A program made the position numbers and the translations under genes. Of a stretch of DNA of 20,487 nucleotides, positions 13,527 through 20,487 are shown piece after piece. Origin of the DNA: Candidatus Delongbacteria bacterium (GTDB lineage Bacteria > CAIWAD01 > BS150m-G50); the NCBI GenBank assembly GCA_016784425.1, contig JADHUQ010000016.1, positions 1 through 20,487 on the forward strand. The letters run 5' to 3'. The notes beneath the pieces were generated by a model. It had not been told where the DNA came from, searched no databases, and saw only the letters and a list, made by a program, of their open reading frames with translations. Positions within the stretch are counted from its first letter, which is position 1. Every line of letters begins with the position of its first letter.

Positions 13527-15893
13527 ATGCGATCACTGCTGTTCCTGGTTGTTACCGGTTTCCTGCACCTTGCCTGCCGGTGTAGCGTTGCCATCGCGCA
13601 GATCCCTTTCACCCAGCATACAGTTGATAACACCCTCAATTCCTGCTCCAGTCTCTGGGTGGATGATATGGATGGGGATGGTGACCGGGATATCATCGCC
13701 GGCTATAATTTCGCCGGTATCTCCTGGTGGCGCAATGAACTGGGGGGACAGCCTCCCTGGACCCGACAACAGATCGCTACCGGTCTGGTTGGAGTCTGTT
13801 CGGTTATCAGCCTCGATCTCAACCAGGACCAGCAGCCAGAAGTAGCCTCTGCCGCCTGGGATGACGCCACAGTATCCTGGTGGGGCTATGAGGACAACTG
13901 GCAATGGGTGCAGCATATCATCGATGACAATGCCGCCGGTGCACACGAAGTGCATGCGGTCGACCTGGATGATGATGGTGATCTGGATCTGCTGGCTGCG
14001 CTGGCAGAGGATGATGAGATCGTCTGGTACAGCAACGAGGGTGGGTTCCCGCCGGCATGGACTCGCCGGTCTATCCAGTCCGGTTTCGGCGGTGCCCGCT
14101 CGGTCACGACAGCTGATTTCGACCTCGATGGCGATCTGGATGTTGTTGGCGCCGCTCTGGATGACGACGCAATCAGCTGGTGGCGTCAGGATTGGAGTGA
14201 TTCGACGGTCTGGACCGAGTTTCCCATCACCACTGTTTTGAATATGGCGCACCGGGTTGCAGTCGCCGACCTGGACAATGATGGAGATGTTGATATCCTC
14301 GCGACCGGTTATGGCGGGCACATTGTCATCTGGGTCAACCAGCTCGGTGACCCGGTCCAATGGACAGAGATTGAGGTGGACGGCGAAGTGCCGAACGCAC
14401 TGCAGGCTCATCCGGTGGATCTCAATGATGACGGTTGGTTCGATATCGTCGGCACCTCGGATACCGGTGATGCCGTGCTGGCCTGGTACAGCGGTGGGCC
14501 CTCACTGACGGAGTGGACCGAGCAGATTCTCACTGACAGTTTCAACGGCCCCTGGCCGATCCTCACCGCTGATCTGGATAATGATGATGATCAGGACATC
14601 GTCTGCTCCGCTTACGGTGCCGGCGGGGAGATTGCCTGGTGGGAGCGTGCCGACGAGTGGTTGGTTCCCGCAGCCTCGGCGACACCCCGCACCGGTCATG
14701 CTCCGCTCAGCGTCCAGTTTCAGGAGGAGACCTGGGCCAATCCACCTGTGACCTACTGGGGCTGGAATTTTGACAACGATGAAGATATTGACCTTGAAGA
14801 GCCAAACCCGCTCTGGATCTACACGGAACCGGGAACCTACAGTGTCGGGCTTTATGTCTCCAACGGTCAGCTTCCGGTACTGTTGCTGCTGGAAGATTAT
14901 ATTCAGGTGTTTACCGGTGAGAGCGCACTGGCGTTTGCAGTACCGGGAGACCACGCCGTTTGTAATGGCACCGCCACCTTGAATCTGACCGGTGCCCTGA
15001 CCATTGAAGCCTGGATTAATCCGGCAGGCTGGGGCCAGGTTCCCGGTCTCGGTTATGGCCGCATCATAGACAAGCAGAGTTTCAAACTCTATCTGGTGGG
15101 CGAACATCCCGCCTGGACAGATCAGTGCCTGCTGCTTGAACTGATTCACGAGGGTGGTGGGGTCAGCAGATCCTGTACACCGGCGGGTTCCGTTACGCTG
15201 GACAGCCTCCTGCATGTGGCGGCGACCTACGATGGCACGGGCGAAGTAGCCATCTACCTGAACGGAACACCCCAGCTCCTGGAACAGACGGTGCTTCCGG
15301 ATGGTCCGCTGATGGACAATCTTGACCTGGATCTTTTTATAGGGAATTCGATCGCGCAGAACACCGCCTTCCAGGGAATGCTTGACGAGATACGACTCTG
15401 GGAGATCGTCCGCAGCGCCAGTGAGATCGAAGAATGGCTGCACAGCGATCTGCATGGTTTTGAACCGGGACTGGTCGCTGACTGGCAATTTGACGAAGGT
15501 AACGGAGACGTGATACATGACAACGCCAATCACCTTCCCCCGGGGAGCGTCAACGGAGCACTCTGGGTGGAGGGGGTTGATCAGAATCTGAACGCGATCC
15601 AGACACCCCCTCTCCAAAACGATCCCAGCGGTTTTACCCTCCTGGCGGTTTATCCCAATCCCGCCAACCCGACCACAACGATCGAGTTTCAGCTGCCTCT
15701 GCCGGTTGCAGTAAGCCTGGAGGTGTATAACCTGCTGGGTGAGAAGGTTATCACGCTGTTGCGGGAGGCAACATTACCCACCGGGATCCATCAGATCGAC
15801 TGGGACTGCCACGACATGCCTTCCGGGCTCTATTTTATCGCGCTGCAGGGGGCCGGTCAGAGCGTTTGCCGGAAAATGATCATTCTCGAGTGA
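13527..15893 (+). CDS. secreted FG-GAP-like propeller / PKD / LamG protein with type IX sorting domain
   Basis: The 788-aa product has a signal peptide (cleavage near SVAIA, residue 24). I count seven repeats of about 45-55 residues, each with a D-rich loop and a Trp-rich strand: DMDGDGDRD..ISWW, DLNQDQQPE..VSWW, DLDDDGDLD..IVWY, DFDLDGDLD..ISWW, DLDNDGDVD..IVIW, DLNDDGWFD..LAWY, DLDNDDDQD..IAWW. This suggests a seven-bladed FG-GAP/VCBS-type propeller with Ca2+ loops. A PKD domain follows (about 382-460, WGWNFDND ... PGTYSVGLYVSNG). A LamG/concanavalin-like domain is at about 480-660 (LTIEAWINPAGWG ... LDEIRLWEIVRS). The C-terminal sorting domain is at about 705-788 (YPNPANPTTTIEF ... LPTGIHQIDWD ... 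GLYFIALQ). It is probably exported by type IX secretion and held at the surface or released. GGAG precedes the ATG by 6 nt. The ligand is unknown. Confidence 0.9.
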   Translation: MRSLLFLVVTGFLHLACRCSVAIAQIPFTQHTVDNTLNSCSSLWVDDMDGDGDRDIIAGYNFAGISWWRNELGGQPPWTRQQIATGLVGVCSVISLDLNQDQQPEVASAAWDDATVSWWGYEDNWQWVQHIIDDNAAGAHEVHAVDLDDDGDLDLLAALAEDDEIVWYSNEGGFPPAWTRRSIQSGFGGARSVTTADFDLDGDLDVVGAALDDDAISWWRQDWSDSTVWTEFPITTVLNMAHRVAVADLDNDGDVDILATGYGGHIVIWVNQLGDPVQWTEIEVDGEVPNALQAHPVDLNDDGWFDIVGTSDTGDAVLAWYSGGPSLTEWTEQILTDSFNGPWPILTADLDNDDDQDIVCSAYGAGGEIAWWERADEWLVPAASATPRTGHAPLSVQFQEETWANPPVTYWGWNFDNDEDIDLEEPNPLWIYTEPGTYSVGLYVSNGQLPVLLLLEDYIQVFTGESALAFAVPGDHAVCNGTATLNLTGALTIEAWINPAGWGQVPGLGYGRIIDKQSFKLYLVGEHPAWTDQCLLLELIHEGGGVSRSCTPAGSVTLDSLLHVAATYDGTGEVAIYLNGTPQLLEQTVLPDGPLMDNLDLDLFIGNSIAQNTAFQGMLDEIRLWEIVRSASEIEEWLHSDLHGFEPGLVADWQFDEGNGDVIHDNANHLPPGSVNGALWVEGVDQNLNAIQTPPLQNDPSGFTLLAVYPNPANPTTTIEFQLPLPVAVSLEVYNLLGEKVITLLREATLPTGIHQIDWDCHDMPSGLYFIALQGAGQSVCRKMIILE

Positions 15894-15970
15894 CAACCCA
15901 CTCCGGCTACCAGCGCTGGAGGTGATCGTTAATACTGTTGAGAGTTTCTAACTAAGAAGAGAACCTGTCT

Positions 15971-16432
15971 ATGAACTACTTTGATCCTTTCTCCCTGCCG
16001 TTCTGGGTCACCATCGGGGTGGCCATTCTCTGTGGTGCTGTTATCGGTCTCGAACGCCAGTTGCGTGGCAAGCCGGCCGGTGTCCGCACCAGCTGTCTCA
16101 TCTGTCTTGGCACAGCTGTCTTCGTCCACCTCGGTTCCGGGATCTTACTAACCGGCGCTGATCCCACCCGGGTACTGGGGCAGGTGGTAACCGGGATCGG
16201 CTTTCTCGGCGCCGGTGTCATTCTGGCGCGGGAAGGGGTTGTCTCCGGTGTAACTACAGCGGCTGTCATCTGGGTATTGGCCGCCATCGGGGCGGCCATT
16301 GGTTTCGGTCATGTGCTCGGTGCAATCGCCCTGGCGGTGGTTACGGTAGCGATCCTGACCGGGATTGAATTTCTCGAATCCGGTATCCGCTTGTTGCGAC
16401 GGGGTGTCCATTCCCATGATCAGGATAGCTGA
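15971..16432 (+). CDS. MgtC/SapB-family inner-membrane protein, short form
   Basis: The 153-aa protein carries the family signature AVIGLERQLRGKPAGVRTSCL at residues 23-43 and about four to five hydrophobic segments (WVTIGVAILCGAVIGL, LICLGTAVFVHLGSGI, VVTGIGFLGAGVILA, TAAVIWVLAAIGAAIGF, VLGAIALAVVTVAILTG). It lacks the C-terminal ACT-like domain of full MgtC (about 230 aa), so it is the short membrane-only form. MgtC proteins are linked to growth under low Mg2+ and to modulation of the F-type ATP synthase; what this short form does is not known. AAGAAGAG lies 9 nt before the ATG. corA is 2.5 kb upstream, separated by the type IX protein gene, so a shared Mg2+ theme is only suggestive. Confidence 0.9.
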   Translation: MNYFDPFSLPFWVTIGVAILCGAVIGLERQLRGKPAGVRTSCLICLGTAVFVHLGSGILLTGADPTRVLGQVVTGIGFLGAGVILAREGVVSGVTTAAVIWVLAAIGAAIGFGHVLGAIALAVVTVAILTGIEFLESGIRLLRRGVHSHDQDS

Positions 16433-16706
16433 AAGCTCTCTTGCCAATCGCACCACTTTGGATCGCCCTTTCTTAATATGCGTGCTGATTTTCTGATACA
16501 GCATCCCCTGTGCCATATGTCACCTCTGCAACTTCTGTCACTATTGTTCCATGAGTGATATACTGGTCAGGGTAAGGCTGCAAAAGCGATTTGGGCGATT
16601 TGCTCCACATAGAGCCTAACCGCCTCTCCATCGCTTAACCCCGTTTGTCATTGGCCGCTCATCAACCGGTTACAACAGGAAAGCACCTTTTTTCTGTCGA
16701 ACAGGT

Positions 16707-16719
16707 TGACATATTGTCA
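16707..16719 (+). promoter_or_regulatory. palindrome upstream of sigma-54 promoter, possible activator site
   Basis: TGACA-TAT-TGTCA is a perfect inverted repeat with 5-bp arms, centred about 90 bp upstream of the -24 GG of the sigma-54 candidate. That is the usual distance for an upstream activator site of an NtrC-type regulator. Binding by any given regulator is not shown. Confidence 0.35.
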
Positions 16720-16799
16720 CACAACTATATCTGAACGTTGAGCCCTGATAAAGAGTGTCAGGCAGCTGTAAAGACAAACTATAAGAAGGGTTATGTATA

Positions 16800-16817
16800 T
16801 TGGCACAGGCTCTGCAA
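16800..16817 (+). promoter_or_regulatory. candidate sigma-54 (-24/-12) promoter
   Basis: TTGGCACAGGCTCTGCAA keeps the GG (16802-16803) and GC (16814-16815) dinucleotides at the required 10-nt separation. It matches TTGGCAC fully and CTGC against TTGC. It points toward the SnoaL-like gene at 16969, leaving a leader of about 140 nt. Confidence 0.5.
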
Positions 16818-16968
16818 CAGCTGTGGGATTCTGTAAATGTTAAAGGAAGATCTGGCGCAGACAGCGGAGCGCTCCACCGAAATCCGCTTTCCGGCAGCTC
16901 AAACCTGAGCAAATCACCAGGGAAACAGCTACCTTGATAGTGTTATACGGATTAAACGGAGGGTGGAG

Positions 16969-17328
16969 ATGAGTATCAGAGAGTTGACGCGTAAATACTA
17001 CCAGGCCTGGGCAGCACAAAACCGGGAAGCTGTCCTGGAGTTACTTGATCCGGAGCTGTCGTTTACCAGCCCACAGGATCGGTTCGAATCTGCGGAATCA
17101 TTTCTGCAAGGCTGTTGGATATACTCGACCGGACTGGCCGGTGTCAGTTTCATCCGGGGTATCTATGCGGACGAAAGCGCTTTTGTGATCCTCCGCTGGC
17201 ACAATCAGGATGGTGGTAGCTTTATGGGAGCTGAATACCTGACTGGAACTGGAGGCAGGATTAATGAGATTCTGGTGGTCAACAACGATCCCAGCTTTGC
17301 CGATCTCTTTGCTCAGGAAGCACTCTGA
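16969..17328 (+). CDS. SnoaL/NTF2-like domain protein (119 aa)
   Basis: This small soluble protein has the cone-shaped NTF2-like fold. It opens with the helix MSIRELTRKYYQAWAAQNREAV, then LELLDPELSFTSPQDRFESAESFLQGC, then strands VSFIRGIYADESAFVILRWHN and GAEYLTGTGGRINEILVVNND. This pattern is standard for SnoaL-like proteins, which include small-molecule isomerases/hydrolases and stress-related proteins; the substrate cannot be deduced. The ATG at 16969 is the start because GGAGG is 6 nt before it; an in-frame GTG at 16963 overlaps that site. It is the first gene after a candidate sigma-54 promoter and 80 bp before the GyrI-like gene, likely in one transcript. Confidence 0.8.
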   Translation: MSIRELTRKYYQAWAAQNREAVLELLDPELSFTSPQDRFESAESFLQGCWIYSTGLAGVSFIRGIYADESAFVILRWHNQDGGSFMGAEYLTGTGGRINEILVVNNDPSFADLFAQEAL

Positions 17329-17408
17329 AGTGGAAGAGTATCAGTTCTCTCACCGACTGCAAACAACCGGATAACTTCTTGACAATTGATGTATGCAGGG
17401 AGCAACAG

Positions 17409-17888
17409 ATGGAACCTGAAATCGTCAATCTTGGTCAATTCGATATAATCGGCGTTGAAATGAAGACGATCACCCGTGACGGGAGAAACTTTATCGAAAT
17501 TCCCCTTTTCTGGGAGAAGATACTGCAGGAAGGTCTGATTGAAACCATACCAGGTTGCAAACAGCCTGGCACAATGCTGGGGATCTGTCTCGACTTCAAT
17601 CCCGACAATAGCTTCACATATATCATCGGTTGCGACGTGATGCGCTGCGAAAAACCGCCGGAAAATATGGTTTGCAGGTCAATTCCTTCTGCGCATTATG
17701 CCGTTTTTACCGCAATTGGTAAAATGCCGCAAACGATCCAGAGCATGGTGAAGCATATCTATAATGAATGGTTACCGAACTCCGATTATCAACGGGTCGA
17801 TGCCGCCGATTTCGAGCTGTATGATGAGCGGTGCCAGGATGCGGACAACCCTGCGGTCGACATCTATTTTCCGATAGTACCGGTCTGA
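17409..17888 (+). CDS. GyrI-like / AraC-type effector-binding domain protein (159 aa)
   Basis: This is a free-standing small-molecule binding domain without a DNA-binding part. The protein starts MEPEIVNLGQFDIIGVEMKT, the usual opening of this family, followed by IPLFWEKI, LGICLDF, FTYIIGCDV, YAVFTAIGKMPQTIQSMVKHIYNEWLPNSDYQRVDAADFELYDERC and VDIYFPIVPV. The FELYDER and DIYFPI pieces are characteristic of GyrI-like proteins, several of which bind or hydrolyse toxic compounds or inhibit gyrase. The acidic residue in ELYDER is the one usually important for ligand contact. The ATG at 17409 has AGGGAG 6 nt before it; an in-frame TTG at 17379 is open but lacks a site. It follows the SnoaL-like gene by 80 bp. 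Confidence 0.85.
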   Translation: MEPEIVNLGQFDIIGVEMKTITRDGRNFIEIPLFWEKILQEGLIETIPGCKQPGTMLGICLDFNPDNSFTYIIGCDVMRCEKPPENMVCRSIPSAHYAVFTAIGKMPQTIQSMVKHIYNEWLPNSDYQRVDAADFELYDERCQDADNPAVDIYFPIVPV

Positions 17889-17947
17889 ACCGGTTTCAGA
17901 TACTTCGTCTTATCAGCGAAACTTTCATCTAGGTAGCTGGAGGATGG

Positions 17948-19834
17948 GTGATCCCACAATTGATGATTCAGCGGATTCCTCTATCAAGTAACCGCTACAT
18001 GGCATCGCTGCTTCTGGTCCTGATGCTGACCCCTCATTGGAGGTGTCTGGCGGAAACCCATGTAGAGGACCTGCCTTTCGCTCATCGACCTGAGACTCTC
18101 CAGTCGGGACTGTTCTATAATGACCGCTTCGCTTCAAACCGCTGGTTGCCCGGTGATCCAGATCCACCGGCAGTGGAAACCAGCCATTACGCATACTTTT
18201 CCGAACGCTACATCAGCGGTGACCACGGTTCGACCAAAGAGTTCGGACTATGGCAATACGCCATGCTGTTTACGAACGGTGTGACACAGGGAGACTATGC
18301 TGCCGGAAAAGCCGCTTTCATGTTCTATCTCACCCACGCGCTGGCCAGTCCCGGAAAATGGCTGGTAGAGGACTGCGCCCGCAAGAGTCGTAAAACCGTC
18401 ATCCATGTAAACCTGATGCCCTGGTATCTTTCAGAATCATCAAATACTGCCGTTGTAGAACCACCGATCATGCACGCATTTCGTCGTATGTACACCTCCC
18501 AGGAGGCGTACCGGGATCTGGTGCATAGTTTCGCTTACGAATTGATTACCACGATTGACTGGAGCGACAGGACAAGATACTGGGAAGGACCGATCAACGA
18601 ACCGCAACTGTACTGGCGCGGAAGTCTGGCTCAGCTCTCACAGCTCTACCAGGATTTTGCCCAGGCGGTACAGGCGGCGGAATTGCAGGCGGCTGCTGAA
18701 GGCTTGTCCAGCGGCAGCTACAAGATCGGTGGCACTTCCCCGGCTGCCTGGTGGATGGCGATTACTCACACTGACAGCCCTCCGGGACCGGATGATGGAC
18801 CTGATCCCGGCTCCCCCAGTCCGCTGATAGAGATCAATCAGCAGCTGATCAATGATCACCTGCTCGATCCGGCAACACCACTAGATTTCATCTCCTGGCA
18901 CCAGGTAAGAGGATCCTCCGCTGTCCATCCGGATGATCCCTATCCCGGGCTGCCTGAATCTCAATTCAATGGCGCAGAGCCGGGGTGGTGTTCAACTGCG
19001 ATGCTGACGGGACGCGGCTGGGTCGTCGCTGCTGGAGGTGACCCTGACCAGATCGAGTATATACTGACCGAGTGGTACAACCTGGCGGAGTCAATCGGTG
19101 ATCCGCCGGGAGTTTACGCAGGTGTCGTCGAGTTGAGTATACGGGCGAACATCGCCCGTAATGACCTCGGGGGAAATGGCTTTGAACTGGCATCCCGTAC
19201 CGCCTGGGAGGACTGGGCCAATGTGCCGCCAGGTGACGACAGTGGACCGGGCCTCTATCACAAGATCGGGCACTATCCTAAACCGTTGATGACACTGCAC
19301 CGGGCAATACACAGCATCGGTCTCATGCCCGAGGTAGACATCGAGTATGAAAATTACCACCCTGATTCGACCGATTTCGGAGCCCGGATACATGGTCGCC
19401 GCGGTGGTTTGTATCGTGTAGTAGAGGGGCACGCCGCACCCTGGAGTTTACGCCTCTCCTCGAGCCGACTGCTTACCGTCAACAGCGTAACCCGTCTTAA
19501 CGGTGCAACTCCCTATCCAGAAATTCAGGGAGTGTTACCGCCTCCGGCAACCTTTATTGAGATTCCCGCCGAGCCCTGGGAGTTGCTCATTGTCGAATAC
19601 CAACAGGATTTGTCGGTAAGAGAACTCACTATCGAAGTCAGCGACGAAACCGTATACATCAACTGGGAAACTGTTCCCGGTGCGACCGGCTATCGACTGT
19701 TTCGCTCCGAAAACCCCTATGTTCCCCAGGAGCAGTGGATATTGCTGGCTGAGCAGCCGCTGACCGGTTTCAGTGAACCGCTGATCCAGGGGGCGATCAG
19801 TTGTTTTTACCGTGTTGTAACTGTGAGTCTGTAG
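17948..19834 (+). CDS. secreted GH39-like (clan GH-A) glycoside hydrolase with C-terminal Fn3-like domain
   Basis: This is probably an exported polysaccharide-degrading enzyme. Of 628 aa, residues 14-37 contain a hydrophobic signal segment (YMASLLLVLMLTP ... RCLAE). The (beta/alpha)8 domain shows the two clan GH-A catalytic positions: acid/base Glu218 in EGPINEPQLYW and nucleophile Glu375 in YILTEWYN, with FISWHQ between, as in GH39 (xylosidase/iduronidase type). The spacing of 157 residues is longer than in typical GH39. After a beta-rich region (about 480-570), a fibronectin III-like domain closes the protein (VYINWETVPGATGYRLFRS). The start is GTG 17948, with GGAGG 4 nt before it; ATG 17963 is an alternative. 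The substrate is unknown. The next gene, GH18-type, begins at the base after the stop. Confidence 0.8.
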   Translation: MIPQLMIQRIPLSSNRYMASLLLVLMLTPHWRCLAETHVEDLPFAHRPETLQSGLFYNDRFASNRWLPGDPDPPAVETSHYAYFSERYISGDHGSTKEFGLWQYAMLFTNGVTQGDYAAGKAAFMFYLTHALASPGKWLVEDCARKSRKTVIHVNLMPWYLSESSNTAVVEPPIMHAFRRMYTSQEAYRDLVHSFAYELITTIDWSDRTRYWEGPINEPQLYWRGSLAQLSQLYQDFAQAVQAAELQAAAEGLSSGSYKIGGTSPAAWWMAITHTDSPPGPDDGPDPGSPSPLIEINQQLINDHLLDPATPLDFISWHQVRGSSAVHPDDPYPGLPESQFNGAEPGWCSTAMLTGRGWVVAAGGDPDQIEYILTEWYNLAESIGDPPGVYAGVVELSIRANIARNDLGGNGFELASRTAWEDWANVPPGDDSGPGLYHKIGHYPKPLMTLHRAIHSIGLMPEVDIEYENYHPDSTDFGARIHGRRGGLYRVVEGHAAPWSLRLSSSRLLTVNSVTRLNGATPYPEIQGVLPPPATFIEIPAEPWELLIVEYQQDLSVRELTIEVSDETVYINWETVPGATGYRLFRSENPYVPQEQWILLAEQPLTGFSEPLIQGAISCFYRVVTVSL

Positions 19835-20487
19835 ATGCTTGGCAAAGTTGCTATAACTCTGGTGACCGCCTGTACAGCCGTTATCGGTCTGGTACAGCCT
19901 GATCTGCCGGAGCGATTACTGGTCGGCTACTTGCATAACTGGATGTACAGTCCTAATTATCCTCTGCTGACTGAGCTGCCTGTCGAATACGATCTGATCA
20001 ACATCGCCTTCGCTGTTTCAACGACTCCCCATGGGGCAACCATGCAGTTCACACCAGAGCCTGGGATCTACCCTGAACCGGAGGAATTCAACACCGACAT
20101 AGCCGCCCTGCAGGCAACCGGCAGGAAGGTGCTGATCTCGATCGGTGGGGCCAATGGTAGTATCCGCGTTGACAATACCGAGGACACCCAGCTGTTCGTA
20201 CAGTCAATGATCCAGATTATCGATCAGTACGGTCTCGATGGAATGGACATCGATCTGGAGGGGGCGTCTCTCTTTCTGCAGGGGGGAGATAGTGACTACC
20301 GTAATCCGATTATGCCGGGGATTATCCATTTCATGGATGCGGTGGTAGAGCTGGCGGATCACTACGGGGATCAGTTCATCCTCACGATGGCACCGGAAAC
20401 CGCCTATGTGCAGGGAGCTTATTCCGCTTACGCTGGTATCTGGGGCGCTTATCTGCCAGTGATCCACGCCCTGCGCGGCCACCTGAC
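19835..20487 (+). CDS. GH18 chitinase-like glycoside hydrolase, 3' end cut by window
   Basis: The ATG at 19835 directly follows the TAG of the GH39-like gene, and the frame stays open for 217 codons to the right edge. The sequence shows the GH18 pattern: LLVGYLHNWMY (first beta strand), YDLINIAFAV, the SxGG motif in KVLISIGGANGS, the catalytic motif DGMDIDLEG (DxxDxDxE with the acid Glu) near residue 146, and LTMAPETAYVQG. Family members cleave chitin or related beta-1,4-GlcNAc chains with substrate-assisted catalysis. The N-terminus (MLGKVAITLVTACTAVIGL) is a short export signal; VTAC resembles a lipobox but is very near the start. No good Shine-Dalgarno is seen, so translation is probably coupled to the preceding gene. 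The C-terminal part is outside the window. Confidence 0.9.
   Translation, partial: MLGKVAITLVTACTAVIGLVQPDLPERLLVGYLHNWMYSPNYPLLTELPVEYDLINIAFAVSTTPHGATMQFTPEPGIYPEPEEFNTDIAALQATGRKVLISIGGANGSIRVDNTEDTQLFVQSMIQIIDQYGLDGMDIDLEGASLFLQGGDSDYRNPIMPGIIHFMDAVVELADHYGDQFILTMAPETAYVQGAYSAYAGIWGAYLPVIHALRGHL

Larger units (their letters stand above)
16433..16968. other. long intergenic region with promoter and hairpin elements
   Basis: This stretch of 536 bases contains no convincing gene; a minus-strand frame of 80 codons (16670-16912) has no ribosome binding site and an improbable composition. What it holds is a short palindrome (16707-16719), a sigma-54 promoter candidate (16800-16817), and, in the presumed leader after it, a hairpin AGCGGA/TCCGCT (16863-16868 with 16883-16888) overlapping a perfect palindrome GGAGCGCTCC. 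No clear terminator follows the MgtC gene. Confidence 0.5.

Noticed and set aside
14502..15617. 371-codon minus-strand open frame (with another at 13533-14411)
   Set aside because: Antisense of the propeller/LamG gene, whose domains are clear in the plus strand; no start signal.
16706..16731. TTGACA ... TATATC as a sigma-70 promoter
   Set aside because: Spacing is only 14 bp. The TTGACA is better explained as part of the TGACA-TAT-TGTCA palindrome.
16670..16912. 80-codon minus-strand frame in the long intergenic region
   Set aside because: No ribosome site; Cys/Ser/Pro-rich composition; covers the promoter-like elements of the plus strand.
17379..17384. TTGACA as a -35 or TTG start for the GyrI-like gene
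   Set aside because: No -10 at 16-18 bp spacing and no ribosome site before the TTG; ATG 17409 has a good site.

Overview
The window looks like a chromosomal piece of a Gram-negative bacterium, most likely from the FCB superphylum (Bacteroidetes/Chlorobi/Fibrobacteres and candidate relatives). The main reasons are a secreted protein with a C-terminal sorting domain of the Por/type IX secretion type (YPNPANPTTTIEF ... GLYFIAL), a likely lipoprotein and a probable outer-membrane protein. An NtrC-type sigma-54 regulator and a small winged-helix protein of a kind common in Deltaproteobacteria-like genomes also fit a free-living environmental bacterium. Phylum placement is inference. There is no sign of a phage or plasmid and no recognisable insertion sequence.

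Layout. Positions 1-450 are AT-richer and hold at most one partial reading frame running off the left edge on the minus strand. Positions 451-3782 (minus strand) are a proteostasis operon read as tRNA-Leu(UAG), tig (trigger factor), clpP, clpX: nascent-chain chaperone followed by both halves of the ClpXP protease. A gap with two copies of a 30-bp perfect hairpin repeat (4034-4129) follows. Positions 4158-6932 (plus strand) encode a PAS histidine kinase and a sigma-54-dependent response regulator, followed by a very C-rich, G-poor tract that looks like a Rho-dependent terminator. Positions 7249-8571 encode an RhlE-like RNA helicase with a structured leader, a TTG start and a DEVD variant of the DEAD box. 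A strong intrinsic terminator, a 61-residue winged-helix protein and a second intrinsic terminator follow.

Positions 9121-11240 encode two envelope proteins without recognised function (a probable beta-barrel protein and a lipoprotein). Positions 11491-13432 are an overlapping mscS-corA pair (mechanosensitive channel and divalent-cation transporter) with an unusual leader carrying mutually exclusive hairpins. Positions 13527-15893 encode a large secreted protein: a seven-repeat FG-GAP-like beta-propeller, PKD, LamG and a type IX sorting domain. Positions 15971-16432 encode a short MgtC-family membrane protein. A 530-bp gap contains a good sigma-54 promoter candidate with an upstream palindrome, in front of two small soluble ligand-binding-fold proteins (SnoaL-like and GyrI-like). 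From 17948 to the right edge there is a two-gene unit of secreted carbohydrate-active enzymes: a GH39-like clan-A glycoside hydrolase, then, with no gap, a GH18 chitinase-like gene cut by the window end.

Taken together this is mostly core-genome housekeeping plus stress, ion and envelope functions and a polysaccharide-degradation unit. I did not find a clear new defence or mobile system. The best leads for something undescribed are the tandem hairpin repeats at 4034-4129, the mscS-corA leader, and the putative sigma-54 unit at 16707-17888.
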